A stretch of 52,471 bases of DNA from Fluviicola sp. (GTDB lineage: Bacteria > Bacteroidota > Bacteroidia > Flavobacteriales_D > Crocinitomicaceae): the NCBI GenBank assembly GCA_002734085.1, contig NVXV01000022.1, forward strand, positions 1 through 52,471, read 5' to 3'. The notes beneath the pieces were generated by a model. That model was not told where the DNA came from. It was given only the letters and a program-made list of their open reading frames with translations, and ran no database searches. A program made the translations under genes and the position numbers. Positions 24,492-31,916 of this stretch are shown here, in pieces. The first letter of the stretch is position 1. Each line of letters begins with the position of its first letter.

Positions 24492-25376
24492 ATGGAAAGT
24501 AACAAAGGAAAGAACGAAGGAAGCCGTGGCAGAGGAAAAAAGAAAGTAGGCAAAGGCGTTCCACGTTCAGGAAAATACAAGCCTAGAAGCTCCGACAAAC
24601 CTAAAGGTGAATCAAAAGATTACCAGGGTTTTAAAAAGAAGAAAGGAACTCCTTTGCCCAAATTCTCTGAAGACGTACGTCTCAATAAATTTTTATCCAA
24701 TGCAGGAATTTGTTCTAGAAGGGAGGCGGATGTGCTAATTTCGACGGGTGTTGTTTCAGTAAACGGTGAAATCATTACTGAAATGGGTTATAAAGTGAAG
24801 CCAACTGATACTGTCAAGTACGATGGTATTTCTATTAATCCCGATACAAAACGATATGTACTGTTGAACAAACCGAAAGACTTTGTCGTGTCTATGGATG
24901 ATCCATGGGGTAGAAAGACAGTGATGAACTTGATTGTTAAAGCTTGTAAAGAGCGTGTTTTTCCTGTTGGACGAATGGGAAAGGATACAACGGGTCTTCT
25001 TCTATTCACTAATGACGGTGATATGGAGCAAAAACTAACGCATCCAAAATTCAAAGCATCTAAAATATTCCATGTCACTCTTGATAAGAATATGGAGCAA
25101 GAAGATTTAGATAAACTGACTGCAGGTTTGTATGTTGATGATACTATGTTTAGTGCAAAAGACGCTAGTTTTATAAAAGGTAAAACCAATCGTGAAATAG
25201 GTATTGAAATTCAATCGAATAAGAACAATATTGTTAAATTGATGTTTGGAAAGCTCGGTTATGAGGTTGTGCATATTGATAGAGTTCAATTTGCTGGACT
25301 TACAAAGAAAGATTTACCAAGAGGAAATTATAGGCATTTGACTGAAAAAGAAGTAGCTTTCCTAAAGATGAGTTAA
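24492..25376 (+). CDS. RsuA/RluB-family pseudouridine synthase with altered active-site motif
   Basis: RsuA-family enzymes convert a uridine of rRNA to pseudouridine. The protein has a basic, disordered N-terminus (about 55 residues), an S4 RNA-binding domain (VRLNKFLSNAGICSRREADV) and a synthase domain. The family motif GRLDxxTxGLLLLTNDG is here GRMGKDTTGLLLFTNDG (160-176). The usual catalytic Asp position is Gly163, and an Asp appears two residues later. All other landmarks are present (LNKPKDFVVS, KFKASKIFHVTL, YEVVHIDRVQFAGL). Activity is therefore uncertain. ATG at 24492 is chosen over the TTG at 24480. A lipoprotein gene follows after one nucleotide. Confidence 0.88.
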   Translation: MESNKGKNEGSRGRGKKKVGKGVPRSGKYKPRSSDKPKGESKDYQGFKKKKGTPLPKFSEDVRLNKFLSNAGICSRREADVLISTGVVSVNGEIITEMGYKVKPTDTVKYDGISINPDTKRYVLLNKPKDFVVSMDDPWGRKTVMNLIVKACKERVFPVGRMGKDTTGLLLFTNDGDMEQKLTHPKFKASKIFHVTLDKNMEQEDLDKLTAGLYVDDTMFSAKDASFIKGKTNREIGIEIQSNKNNIVKLMFGKLGYEVVHIDRVQFAGLTKKDLPRGNYRHLTEKEVAFLKMS

Positions 25377-25377
25377 T

Positions 25378-26100
25378 ATGAAGTCGATTTTAAGTATCTT
25401 ATTATTTGTGCTGGTTTTTGCTTCATGTATTGAGGAGGATTCTGCCAATATAGCACAAGAAGAAGGTTTTGACTATAAAGAGTATTTTTTTCCTTCAGAT
25501 AGTTTAATACCTTATATCTATGTTTTTCAGGGTACCCATAATCCATTGGACGAAAAGTTTTTTAGAATTTATCGACTGCAAAATGATAGGGATACTTCTT
25601 TAATTGTTGAACGTTATAATGCGAACTTTAGAATTACTGAAGGGTTTACTCATAATCTAAAAGATAGCTTAAAACTTACCGACTATATGATCGTGGATGG
25701 AGATGGTATTAAAAGAAAAGCAAATCTGTTATCAAATAGAACATTTCCTGTAGATCTTAATGATGTTTCATACTTCGTAAGTGATTTTCCTGGACCGGCT
25801 GATTCTTTAACAATGATTTATAAGTCTAAAAGGAGCATTTCTAATTTGAACGTAAAAAAAGTTGTAATGGGAGACACAGTTGACGCTATAAAACTAATTG
25901 ATAGCGTTAAAGTTCATTTGGTGAATCCATATACAAAAGCGAGTAAAACCGAAGTTGTTGTTACAAATCGATATTACGCCAAAGGTTATGGACTTGTAGA
26001 GTGGGGTAGTGATAAATTAGATACTCATTACCGTTTGGAGAAAATTTTATCAAATGATTGGTGGGCTGAATTCGCCCAAGGACCACAGGTTAAGATGTGA
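25378..26100 (+). CDS. Hypothetical lipoprotein
   Basis: The 240-residue product has a lipoprotein signal (FVLVFASCIEED, Cys at residue 17) and a mostly beta soluble body, with motifs YIYVFQGTHNPLDEKFFRIYRL near the N-terminus and YYAKGYGLVEWGSDKLDTHYRLEK near the end. The latter resembles segments seen in other uncharacterised Bacteroidota lipoproteins; I cannot assign a function. It starts one nucleotide after the pseudouridine synthase stop (TAATATG), so it is part of that operon, which continues to DUF4783 and rlmH. Confidence 0.75.
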   Translation: MKSILSILLFVLVFASCIEEDSANIAQEEGFDYKEYFFPSDSLIPYIYVFQGTHNPLDEKFFRIYRLQNDRDTSLIVERYNANFRITEGFTHNLKDSLKLTDYMIVDGDGIKRKANLLSNRTFPVDLNDVSYFVSDFPGPADSLTMIYKSKRSISNLNVKKVVMGDTVDAIKLIDSVKVHLVNPYTKASKTEVVVTNRYYAKGYGLVEWGSDKLDTHYRLEKILSNDWWAEFAQGPQVKM

Positions 26101-26150
26101 TTTATTCTTAGGCATAAAATTTGCTTGAATAAGATGAATAATTTAATAAA

Positions 26151-26534
26151 ATGAGCTATTTAATCACGTATATTTTGTCATTAGCATTTGCGCTGTCTTC
26201 GTTACTTTCTATTCCCTTTAATGATTTAGAGTCAGCATTTGCTAAAGGAGATGCTGAGAAAGTGATCTCTTATGGAAAAACTAAAATACTTATTTCTATT
26301 GATAGTAAGGAAGGTGTTTACAGTAAGTCCCAAGGAACACAGGTTCTCAAGAGCTTTTTTAAGGATAATCCACCAAAATCTTTTTCATTTGATTTTAAAG
26401 GAAAAGAAAATGGGTCTAACTCTTTCGCAGTTGGAGTGTACAAATCAGTAGCAAAAAAATTCAGAATAAGCCTGAAGTTCCAAAAAGAGGGGGAGGATTA
26501 TCTTATCGAATCTATTACGATAGGGAAGCAGTAA
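26151..26534 (+). CDS. DUF4783 family exported protein
   Basis: The 127-residue product has an N-terminal hydrophobic signal (about 1-22). Its body reads FNDLESAFAKGDAEKVISYGKTKILISI, then YSKSQGTQVLKSFFKDNPP and FRISLKFQKEGEDYLIESITI, as in DUF4783 proteins of Bacteroidota, which have an NTF2/SnoaL-like look. The function is unknown. It is followed by rlmH after one nucleotide; the DUF4783-rlmH order is, to my knowledge, recurrent in the phylum. Confidence 0.85.
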   Translation: MSYLITYILSLAFALSSLLSIPFNDLESAFAKGDAEKVISYGKTKILISIDSKEGVYSKSQGTQVLKSFFKDNPPKSFSFDFKGKENGSNSFAVGVYKSVAKKFRISLKFQKEGEDYLIESITIGKQ

Positions 26535-26535
26535 T

Positions 26536-27009
26536 ATGACGGTTAAATTAATTTATATCGGAAAGACAGGTAAGTCTTTTTTAGTAGAAGGAGAGAAAGA
26601 GTATACCAAGCGTTTGAAACGTTATCTGAAATTTGAAACGATTGAACTTCCGGATATAAAGAATTCCAAAAAGATGTCCTTCCAAGAGGTTAAAAGTAAG
26701 GAAGGGATTCAAATTTTATCTAAGATTAATGATGATGAACGAGTTTTTCTCCTCGATGAAAAAGGGAAAGACTTTGATTCAGTTAGTTTCTCGAAATTTA
26801 TTCAAAAACAGTTTAATATTGGGGGGCAGGGAATTGTGTTTGTCGTTGGAGGCCCTTATGGTTTTTCTGAGGAAGTTTACAAAAGAGCGACAGGTAAAAT
26901 TGCATTAAGTAAATTGACCTTTTCTCATCAGATGATACGAATGTTTTTTGTGGAACAGCTTTATCGTGCGATGACTATTATTAAAGGAGAACCTTATCAC
27001 CACCAATAG
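26536..27009 (+). CDS. rlmH: 23S rRNA (pseudouridine1915-N3)-methyltransferase RlmH
   Basis: RlmH, a SPOUT methyltransferase, methylates N3 of pseudouridine 1915 in helix 69 of 23S rRNA using SAM. The 157-residue protein is full length. Family marks are ERVFLLDEKGKDFDSVSF, the knot segment VFVVGGPYGFSEEVYKRA and the C-terminal MIRMFFVEQLYRAMTI followed by KGEPYHH. It lies in one operon with a pseudouridine synthase, which fits an rRNA-modification theme. The end converges on the lipoprotein gene of the opposite strand. Confidence 0.96.
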   Translation: MTVKLIYIGKTGKSFLVEGEKEYTKRLKRYLKFETIELPDIKNSKKMSFQEVKSKEGIQILSKINDDERVFLLDEKGKDFDSVSFSKFIQKQFNIGGQGIVFVVGGPYGFSEEVYKRATGKIALSKLTFSHQMIRMFFVEQLYRAMTIIKGEPYHHQ

Positions 27010-27028
27010 TTTGTTTTAGACTTGTATA

Positions 27029-27415
27029 TTAGTACTTCGTATAAATGATACTATCAATAATTATCTGCCACTCACCAGATGAATTAATGACTGGTTCTTG
27101 ATCAACTCTATAGATTATTTGAACTGAATTCCCAACTTGAAGCCCATTACTTGCTTTATTAAACTTTGCTTTACCAGATTGGAAATATAAACAATTAGTA
27201 AATTCATTATCTTTTTCGCACGCAAGTCCAAAAGCACTATTTTTACCGTCAATTTTTAGATAATTTCTAATAGAATCTCCAGCCGAGGGAGAAAAATAAA
27301 CATTCGATTTCCAGTCGCCTTTAAAATCTTCATTGTACTTTTCTAAGTCCTGCACATTGCATGAAGAAAAGAAGATCGTAGCAAACAATAAAAGGATAGA
27401 ATATTTAAAAATCAA
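27029..27415 (-). CDS. Hypothetical lipoprotein (TTG start)
   Basis: The 128-residue product has a lipoprotein signal, FATIFFSSCNVQDLEK, with Cys at residue 19. The only start that keeps this signal is TTG; no ATG lies in the region upstream. The body (CEKDNEFTNCLYFQSGKAKF) contains two further cysteines that might form a disulfide. It lies 10 nt after the T9SS protein gene and is probably cotranscribed with it. The function is unknown. Confidence 0.62.
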   Translation of the reverse strand: MIFKYSILLLFATIFFSSCNVQDLEKYNEDFKGDWKSNVYFSPSAGDSIRNYLKIDGKNSAFGLACEKDNEFTNCLYFQSGKAKFNKASNGLQVGNSVQIIYRVDQEPVINSSGEWQIIIDSIIYTKY

Positions 27416-27425
27416 TAGATATGTT

Positions 27426-28127
27426 TTAATTTCTTACAACCAACTTACGTGTGAGCTGATTCCCAGATTGGTCTGATATTTTCACGAAATAAGTTCCAGA
27501 TTTCAAATCAGATATTGCAATTTTAGTCGTTGCTTTATTTGATTCCATAGATTTAACCTCCTTACCTAAAACGTTCAAAATTGAAATGGTTTTATGGAAT
27601 TCATAACCCGTTTCTACTTCAACGTAATCCGAGGCTGGATTCGGGTGAATTTTCAAGAGGTCAGTTTGGTCTATTTTATCTAAAGAGGCCGGTCCGCAAC
27701 TTCCAATATTTCCGTAGTTGAAAACAACTTCCGTACATTCATTGAAGTTAGAACCTTCGATGTGGTCTTCAAATATTGCAGAAGGATCATGCCATACATC
27801 GTTTGTTATTGCCCAGTTTCCAGATTCACTGTAATTAGCGTCAATTGATGAAAAACGTTTCATATATAATTTAGCAACATGTGATCTCTGAGAAATAACT
27901 TTAGCACCGTCCTCTAGATAATAAACAACTTCTACACTTTGACTACCTTCATAAGTTAAAGTAACGCCAGGGCATAATAAATAATGCTGGCCTGCTCCAA
28001 TATCTGTAGCTATAGTCGAGTCTTGTGTGACTCTAACAGTCATCGGATCTAAAGTGATCGTGCATTGTGCAGATATTGATAGAGCAGAGAAAATAAAAAG
28101 AGTGGTAGAAAGTAGTGTTTTAATCAT
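27426..28127 (-). CDS. Secreted protein with T9SS type A C-terminal sorting domain
   Basis: The 233-residue protein has a signal peptide (cleavage near SISAQC) and a beta-rich body with several cysteines. Its C-terminal sorting domain begins LLKIHPNPASDYVEVE and ends GTYFVKISDQSGNQLTRKLVV. Such domains direct proteins through the type IX secretion system across the outer membrane, where they are usually attached or released. The N-terminal body is not a family I recognise. A -7 box lies 29 nt before the ATG. Confidence 0.88.
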   Translation of the reverse strand: MIKTLLSTTLFIFSALSISAQCTITLDPMTVRVTQDSTIATDIGAGQHYLLCPGVTLTYEGSQSVEVVYYLEDGAKVISQRSHVAKLYMKRFSSIDANYSESGNWAITNDVWHDPSAIFEDHIEGSNFNECTEVVFNYGNIGSCGPASLDKIDQTDLLKIHPNPASDYVEVETGYEFHKTISILNVLGKEVKSMESNKATTKIAISDLKSGTYFVKISDQSGNQLTRKLVVRN

Positions 28128-28156
28128 ATAAATTAGTTTAATGTAGATATTATCCC

Positions 28157-28164
28157 CAAATATA
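28157..28164 (-). promoter_or_regulatory. Putative -7 box TATATTTG for the T9SS protein gene
   Basis: TATATTTG on the minus strand lies 29 nt before the ATG at 28127 and after the rpmA terminator. Confidence 0.5.
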
Positions 28165-28176
28165 CTAAAAAAAACA

Positions 28177-28211
28177 AAAAAAGCTGTCCCGAATATTCGA
28201 GACAGCTTTTT
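28177..28211 (-). terminator. Intrinsic terminator of the rplU-rpmA operon
   Basis: A near-perfect 24-nt palindrome (28183-28206, GCTGTC...GACAGC with core CGAATATTCG) is flanked by A and T runs, so it can terminate on either strand. It lies 24 nt after the rpmA stop. Confidence 0.8.
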
Positions 28212-28234
28212 GTTAAATATTTAAAAACGTTGAA

Positions 28235-28507
28235 TTAAGCTTCAGCTTTTTCCTCAAAAGGAACTATTGAAACAAAAGAACGATTGTTTTTCTTTTTTCT
28301 AAACTCTACTACACCATCAGTAAGCGCGAAAAGTGTATGGTCTTTACCAATTCCAACATTTAATCCTGGATGGTGTTGAGTTCCTCTTTGACGAACGATG
28401 ATGTTACCTGCAATAGCAGCTTGTCCACCAAAAATCTTAACACCAAGACGTTTACTTTCTGACTCACGACCGTTTTTCGAACTTCCGACTCCTTTCTTAT
28501 GTGCCAT
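28235..28507 (-). CDS. rpmA: 50S ribosomal protein L27
   Basis: L27 lies near the peptidyl-transferase centre of the large subunit. The 90-residue protein shows the hallmark start [23 protein letters not shown] and the QRGTQHHPG segment. There is no N-terminal extension of the type that needs protease processing in Firmicutes. It follows rplU by 41 nt and is closed by a strong terminator. Confidence 0.98.
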   Translation of the reverse strand: MAHKKGVGSSKNGRESESKRLGVKIFGGQAAIAGNIIVRQRGTQHHPGLNVGIGKDHTLFALTDGVVEFRKKKNNRSFVSIVPFEEKAEA

Positions 28508-28548
28508 CTTATTTAATTTTTTTAATACTGTTTAAAACAATATTATGA

Positions 28549-28860
28549 TTAACCTTTAATTCCTGTAATAGTCAACTCAGTAAAAAACTGACGATGTCCA
28601 TTCTTTTTAGCGTAACCTTTTCTTCTTTTTTTCTTGAAGATGATTACTTTATCTCCTTTCAGGTGACGTTCTACCTTAGCAGAAACTTTTGCACCATCTA
28701 TAGCTGGGGCGCCAACGTTGACTTTACCTTTATCATCCGTTAAAAGAACACGATCGAAGTCAACTTTGTCTCCTTCTTTAGCATCTAAACGGTGAACAAA
28801 TACACGCTGATCTTTTTCAACTTTGAATTGTTGCCCTGCTATCTCTACAATTGCGTACAT
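28549..28860 (-). CDS. rplU: 50S ribosomal protein L21
   Basis: L21 binds 23S rRNA and is encoded with L27 in nearly all bacteria. The 103-residue product begins [20 protein letters not shown] and has the basic [21 protein letters not shown] segment of the family. A -7 box lies 37 nt upstream of its ATG, leaving a short leader in which I see no attenuator. Confidence 0.98.
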   Translation of the reverse strand: MYAIVEIAGQQFKVEKDQRVFVHRLDAKEGDKVDFDRVLLTDDKGKVNVGAPAIDGAKVSAKVERHLKGDKVIIFKKKRRKGYAKKNGHRQFFTELTITGIKG

Positions 28861-28897
28861 AGCTTATTTTATTTAATTAATTTCAAAAATCGGACTG

Positions 28898-28905
28898 CAA
28901 ATGTA
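28898..28905 (-). promoter_or_regulatory. Putative -7 box TACATTTG for rplU-rpmA
   Basis: TACATTTG on the minus strand followed by GC, 37 nt before the rplU ATG. Confidence 0.6.
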
Positions 28906-28930
28906 ATAAATTATTTCTTAGAAAGGAAAA

Positions 28931-29857
28931 CTATGTCTTTATTTTCTTTTTTTTTCTGCGTCTACCCCAAACATTTGCCATAAATACACCACCAAGAATA
29001 ATTAACATTGAAAATACTTGCATCCAACTTATTGTTTCTCCATCGATTAAACCGATTAATACAGCTACAATTGGAATAAAGTAGGTGACTGAGCTAGCGA
29101 ATAGAGCTGAACTATTGTTTATTAGGTGATTGAATACTAATACGGCGAATGCTGTACCAACTATGGATAAAATTAAAATGTAAACCAAAGCACTCGTGGA
29201 ATGCTTATTAGCTATTATAGTTTCAGATGTGTCGAATGCAAAAAATAAAATTAAAGCGGGTAAGAATGATATGGTAAAAGCGACCGATGTCATTTTAATC
29301 GGCTTAATATGAGAAAGGTTGAATCGAATTGTGTTTACAGCAGTAGCATAGAAAATTGTCGCAAGAACCACTGCAAAAACGTGAAATATTGAACCAGAAG
29401 TATCAACGACATTCACTCCGTTTACTAAGCCTATTATTCCTACCGTTCCAATTAGAACGCCAATAATCTGTAATCGGATGAGAGGTTGTTTAAAAAATAT
29501 CGAGCCTATAATTAAAGTGAATATTGGAGTACAGCTGTTTAGCATACCAGCATATCCGGAAGAAATCCCTGTTTCTGCATAGGTAAAGAGAAAGGCAGGA
29601 AGAAAGTTACCTAAAAACGCAACCGCGATTAAACTGATAAGGATTTTTCCGCTTTTAATGATTTTCAAATTCCTTAATCCAAATGGTAGTAGAACGGTAG
29701 CTGCAAATAACATTCTCATTGATGCTACCTGATTATTTGAGAATATTTGATCTCCCGTAATTTTGTCAAACATTCCTCGTTTCATCAGTAAAAATGAACT
29801 ACCCCAAATTAGCGCAAGAAATAAAAGTATCCCCCAGTTTTTTAACTCTCTACTCAT
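28931..29857 (-). CDS. EamA/DMT-superfamily transporter
   Basis: The 308-residue product has about ten transmembrane helices in two EamA halves (around 10-150 and 160-300), as in RhaT/YdcZ-like metabolite exporters. Markers are LALIWGSSFLLMKRGM near the N-terminus and LGNFLPAFLFTYAETGISSGYAGML at the end of the first half. The substrate cannot be told. The C-terminus is basic (RRRKKKK). The -7 box ends 4 nt before the ATG, so the mRNA is probably leaderless. Confidence 0.9.
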   Translation of the reverse strand: MSRELKNWGILLFLALIWGSSFLLMKRGMFDKITGDQIFSNNQVASMRMLFAATVLLPFGLRNLKIIKSGKILISLIAVAFLGNFLPAFLFTYAETGISSGYAGMLNSCTPIFTLIIGSIFFKQPLIRLQIIGVLIGTVGIIGLVNGVNVVDTSGSIFHVFAVVLATIFYATAVNTIRFNLSHIKPIKMTSVAFTISFLPALILFFAFDTSETIIANKHSTSALVYILILSIVGTAFAVLVFNHLINNSSALFASSVTYFIPIVAVLIGLIDGETISWMQVFSMLIILGGVFMANVWGRRRKKKKIKT

Positions 29858-29861
29858 GCGG

Positions 29862-29869
29862 CAAAGGTA
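29862..29869 (-). promoter_or_regulatory. Putative -7 box TACCTTTG, leaderless position (EamA gene)
   Basis: TACCTTTG on the minus strand is separated by only 4 nt from the start codon at 29857. Confidence 0.55.
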
Positions 29870-29930
29870 CTTTTTACTTGAAATAAATGTAAAATAGACC
29901 TTTAATTTTTTTTACTATAAGTAAATTATG

Positions 29931-29938
29931 TAAATTTG
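29931..29938 (+). promoter_or_regulatory. Putative -7 box TAAATTTG for the HMA lipoprotein gene
   Basis: The match lies 17 nt before the ATG at 29956. Confidence 0.5.
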
Positions 29939-29955
29939 AGTCAAAATATAAGAAA

Positions 29956-30420
29956 ATGAAGAATATCATTTTGTTCTCTTTGTTGTTGTCGTTTGTGTTT
30001 TTTGCTTGTTCAGATAATGAAGAGGATAGTAATTCTGCTAATGCCGTAGCAGAATTTGAGATTGATGGAATGGTTTGTGAAATGGGGTGTGGTACATCAT
30101 TAAAAAAAGGTCTTTTTGAAACGGGTTTTGTTTCTGAAGTAAAAGTTGATTATGCCGATGAAAATTCCTCTAATTCAATAAAAATCTATTTTAATAAAGA
30201 CAATATATCCACTACTAAAATGGAGGAAATTATTGAGTTAATTAATGATAAGCAGTTTAAAGCAAACTTGATTAGTACAAAAGATTTATCTTCCTCTGAT
30301 CAACAAAAATACAAAGAAAGAAAATCGAACTCTACTGCAGCATCTCCTAGTGTAGAAGCTTCAACCAAGTCCTTTTCTTTTCCAAATATTACAAAGCTAT
30401 TGAATAACCTTATCTACTAA
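29956..30420 (+). CDS. Lipoprotein with a heavy-metal-associated (HMA) domain
   Basis: The 154-residue protein has a lipoprotein signal (LLLSFVFFACSDNEED) and then an HMA-like ferredoxin fold (about 33-103). The metal site reads DGMVCEMGCG, where two cysteines are separated by three residues instead of the usual two. A Ser-rich tail (SSSDQQKYKERKSNSTAASPS) ends the protein. It would hold a metal such as copper in the envelope, anchored to a membrane. No P-type ATPase or copper regulator is adjacent. A divergent DMT gene shares the intergenic region. Confidence 0.85.
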   Translation: MKNIILFSLLLSFVFFACSDNEEDSNSANAVAEFEIDGMVCEMGCGTSLKKGLFETGFVSEVKVDYADENSSNSIKIYFNKDNISTTKMEEIIELINDKQFKANLISTKDLSSSDQQKYKERKSNSTAASPSVEASTKSFSFPNITKLLNNLIY

Positions 30421-30508
30421 GAGAGCTATTGTTGTTTTATTTAGTTTAAAAAGTCTCTTTTTATAGAAAATACTTGTGTTTTACTGAGCATTTTGTTAGT
30501 TTCATTCC

Positions 30509-31867
30509 ATGCAAGTATTTAATCCATATAGTCAAGAAGTCTTAGGTGAAATTGAGTTAAAATCTGAAGAGGAGATAAATCAAATAATCCGAGATTCGGT
30601 CAGCGCTAAACAAGAGATGGGTGATTTGTCTGCTGGCGAGAAGTCAGAAATACTTTTGCATATTATTGATGGCATCCGGAAAAAATATAATGAGTTTATT
30701 ATAACCATTGCAGAAGAAAGCGGTAAGCCATATAGATATTCAAAAGCAGAAGTTGATCGAGCAATCCAAACTTTTACAATCGCCGCAGAAGAATGTAAAC
30801 GAATTCCACACGAGTTAATAGATTTAGACGCTACTCAAAAAGGAAAAGGTCTAAAAGGCGAGGTGATTTACGTTCCAAAAGGTATAGTCTTTGGAATATC
30901 TCCTTTTAATTTCCCATTAAATTTGGCAGTGCATAAAATAGCGCCTGCAATCGCAACAGGTTGCCCAATAATTCTTAAACCATCTTCTAAAACGCCATTA
31001 ACAATGGAATTGTTAGCTGAGATTATTAATAAGACTAATTTGCCAAGAGGAGGATTTCAATTAGTACATTGTTCACGTGAGTTAGGTAATAAATTAGTGG
31101 AGCATAAAGATATTGATTTGTTATCCTTTACTGGATCACCAGGTGTGGGATGGAATATGAAGTCTAAAGCTGGTAAAAAATCTGTAGTACTTGAACTTGG
31201 CGGTAATGCTGCCGCAATTATTTGCGATGACGCTGATATAGACTTGGCTATTGAGGAACTTATAGTGGGTGGATTTGCCTACTCTGGACAGGTTTGTATT
31301 CATACACAACGAATTTATGTGCATAGTAGTTTGAAAGATGATTTTACGACGAAATATATCGAGAAAACGAAAGCCTTGAAAATTGGAGAGCCAATTAAAG
31401 AAGATACAGAATTCGGTGTAATGATTGATGAAGACAATGCCAAACGAGTTGAAGGCTGGGTAAAAGAAGCATTAGAGAATGGTGCCGAATTACTTTTAGG
31501 TCACAAACGAGAAGGAGGTCTTTATTATCCAACCATTTTATCAAATGTAAAGCGTGGATTAAAGGTTAGAGATGAAGAGGTTTTTGGACCAGTCGTGATT
31601 ATAGAGTCTTTTGATAAATTAGAATCAGCAATTGATGAAGTTAACGCTAGTCGGTGGGGCCTACAAGCATCTATATTTACAGATCGTATTTCTAATAGGG
31701 ACAAAGCTTTTAGAGCACTTAATGTTGGTGGTTTGATTCATAATAAATCGACCACTTTTCGAGTGGATGATATGCCTTATGGCGGGATTAAAGACTCTGG
31801 ATTTGGACGAGAGGGAGTTAAGTACGCAATGAAAGATTACTTAGAAGCAAAACTTTTAGTAAGGTAG
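30509..31867 (+). CDS. NAD(P)-dependent aldehyde dehydrogenase
   Basis: ALDH superfamily enzymes oxidise aldehydes to acids in the cytoplasm. The 452-residue protein has the oxyanion-site Asn in GISPFNFPLN, the cofactor segment PIILKPSSKTPLT, the catalytic Glu in LELGGN, and the nucleophile Cys in GGFAYSGQVCIHTQRIY. EVFGPVV and MPYGGIKDSGFGREG complete the fold. It resembles succinate-semialdehyde or glyceraldehyde-3-phosphate (non-phosphorylating) types, but the substrate is not decidable. It appears to be transcribed alone, with the propeller-SpoIIE gene 49 nt downstream. Confidence 0.93.
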   Translation: MQVFNPYSQEVLGEIELKSEEEINQIIRDSVSAKQEMGDLSAGEKSEILLHIIDGIRKKYNEFIITIAEESGKPYRYSKAEVDRAIQTFTIAAEECKRIPHELIDLDATQKGKGLKGEVIYVPKGIVFGISPFNFPLNLAVHKIAPAIATGCPIILKPSSKTPLTMELLAEIINKTNLPRGGFQLVHCSRELGNKLVEHKDIDLLSFTGSPGVGWNMKSKAGKKSVVLELGGNAAAIICDDADIDLAIEELIVGGFAYSGQVCIHTQRIYVHSSLKDDFTTKYIEKTKALKIGEPIKEDTEFGVMIDEDNAKRVEGWVKEALENGAELLLGHKREGGLYYPTILSNVKRGLKVRDEEVFGPVVIIESFDKLESAIDEVNASRWGLQASIFTDRISNRDKAFRALNVGGLIHNKSTTFRVDDMPYGGIKDSGFGREGVKYAMKDYLEAKLLVR

Positions 31868-31916
31868 TTAATCTGATATTAAATTGCTTTATTTGTAACG
31901 TCTGTTTTATTAAAAT

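Noticed and set aside
24788-25189. A 133-codon minus-strand frame inside the pseudouridine synthase gene
   Set aside because: The plus-strand frame has clear S4 and synthase motifs; the minus frame shows none.
30421-30480. A possible terminator after the HMA lipoprotein (AGAGA...TCTCT)
   Set aside because: The stem is only 5 bp with a loop of more than 30 nt, so it is too weak to call.
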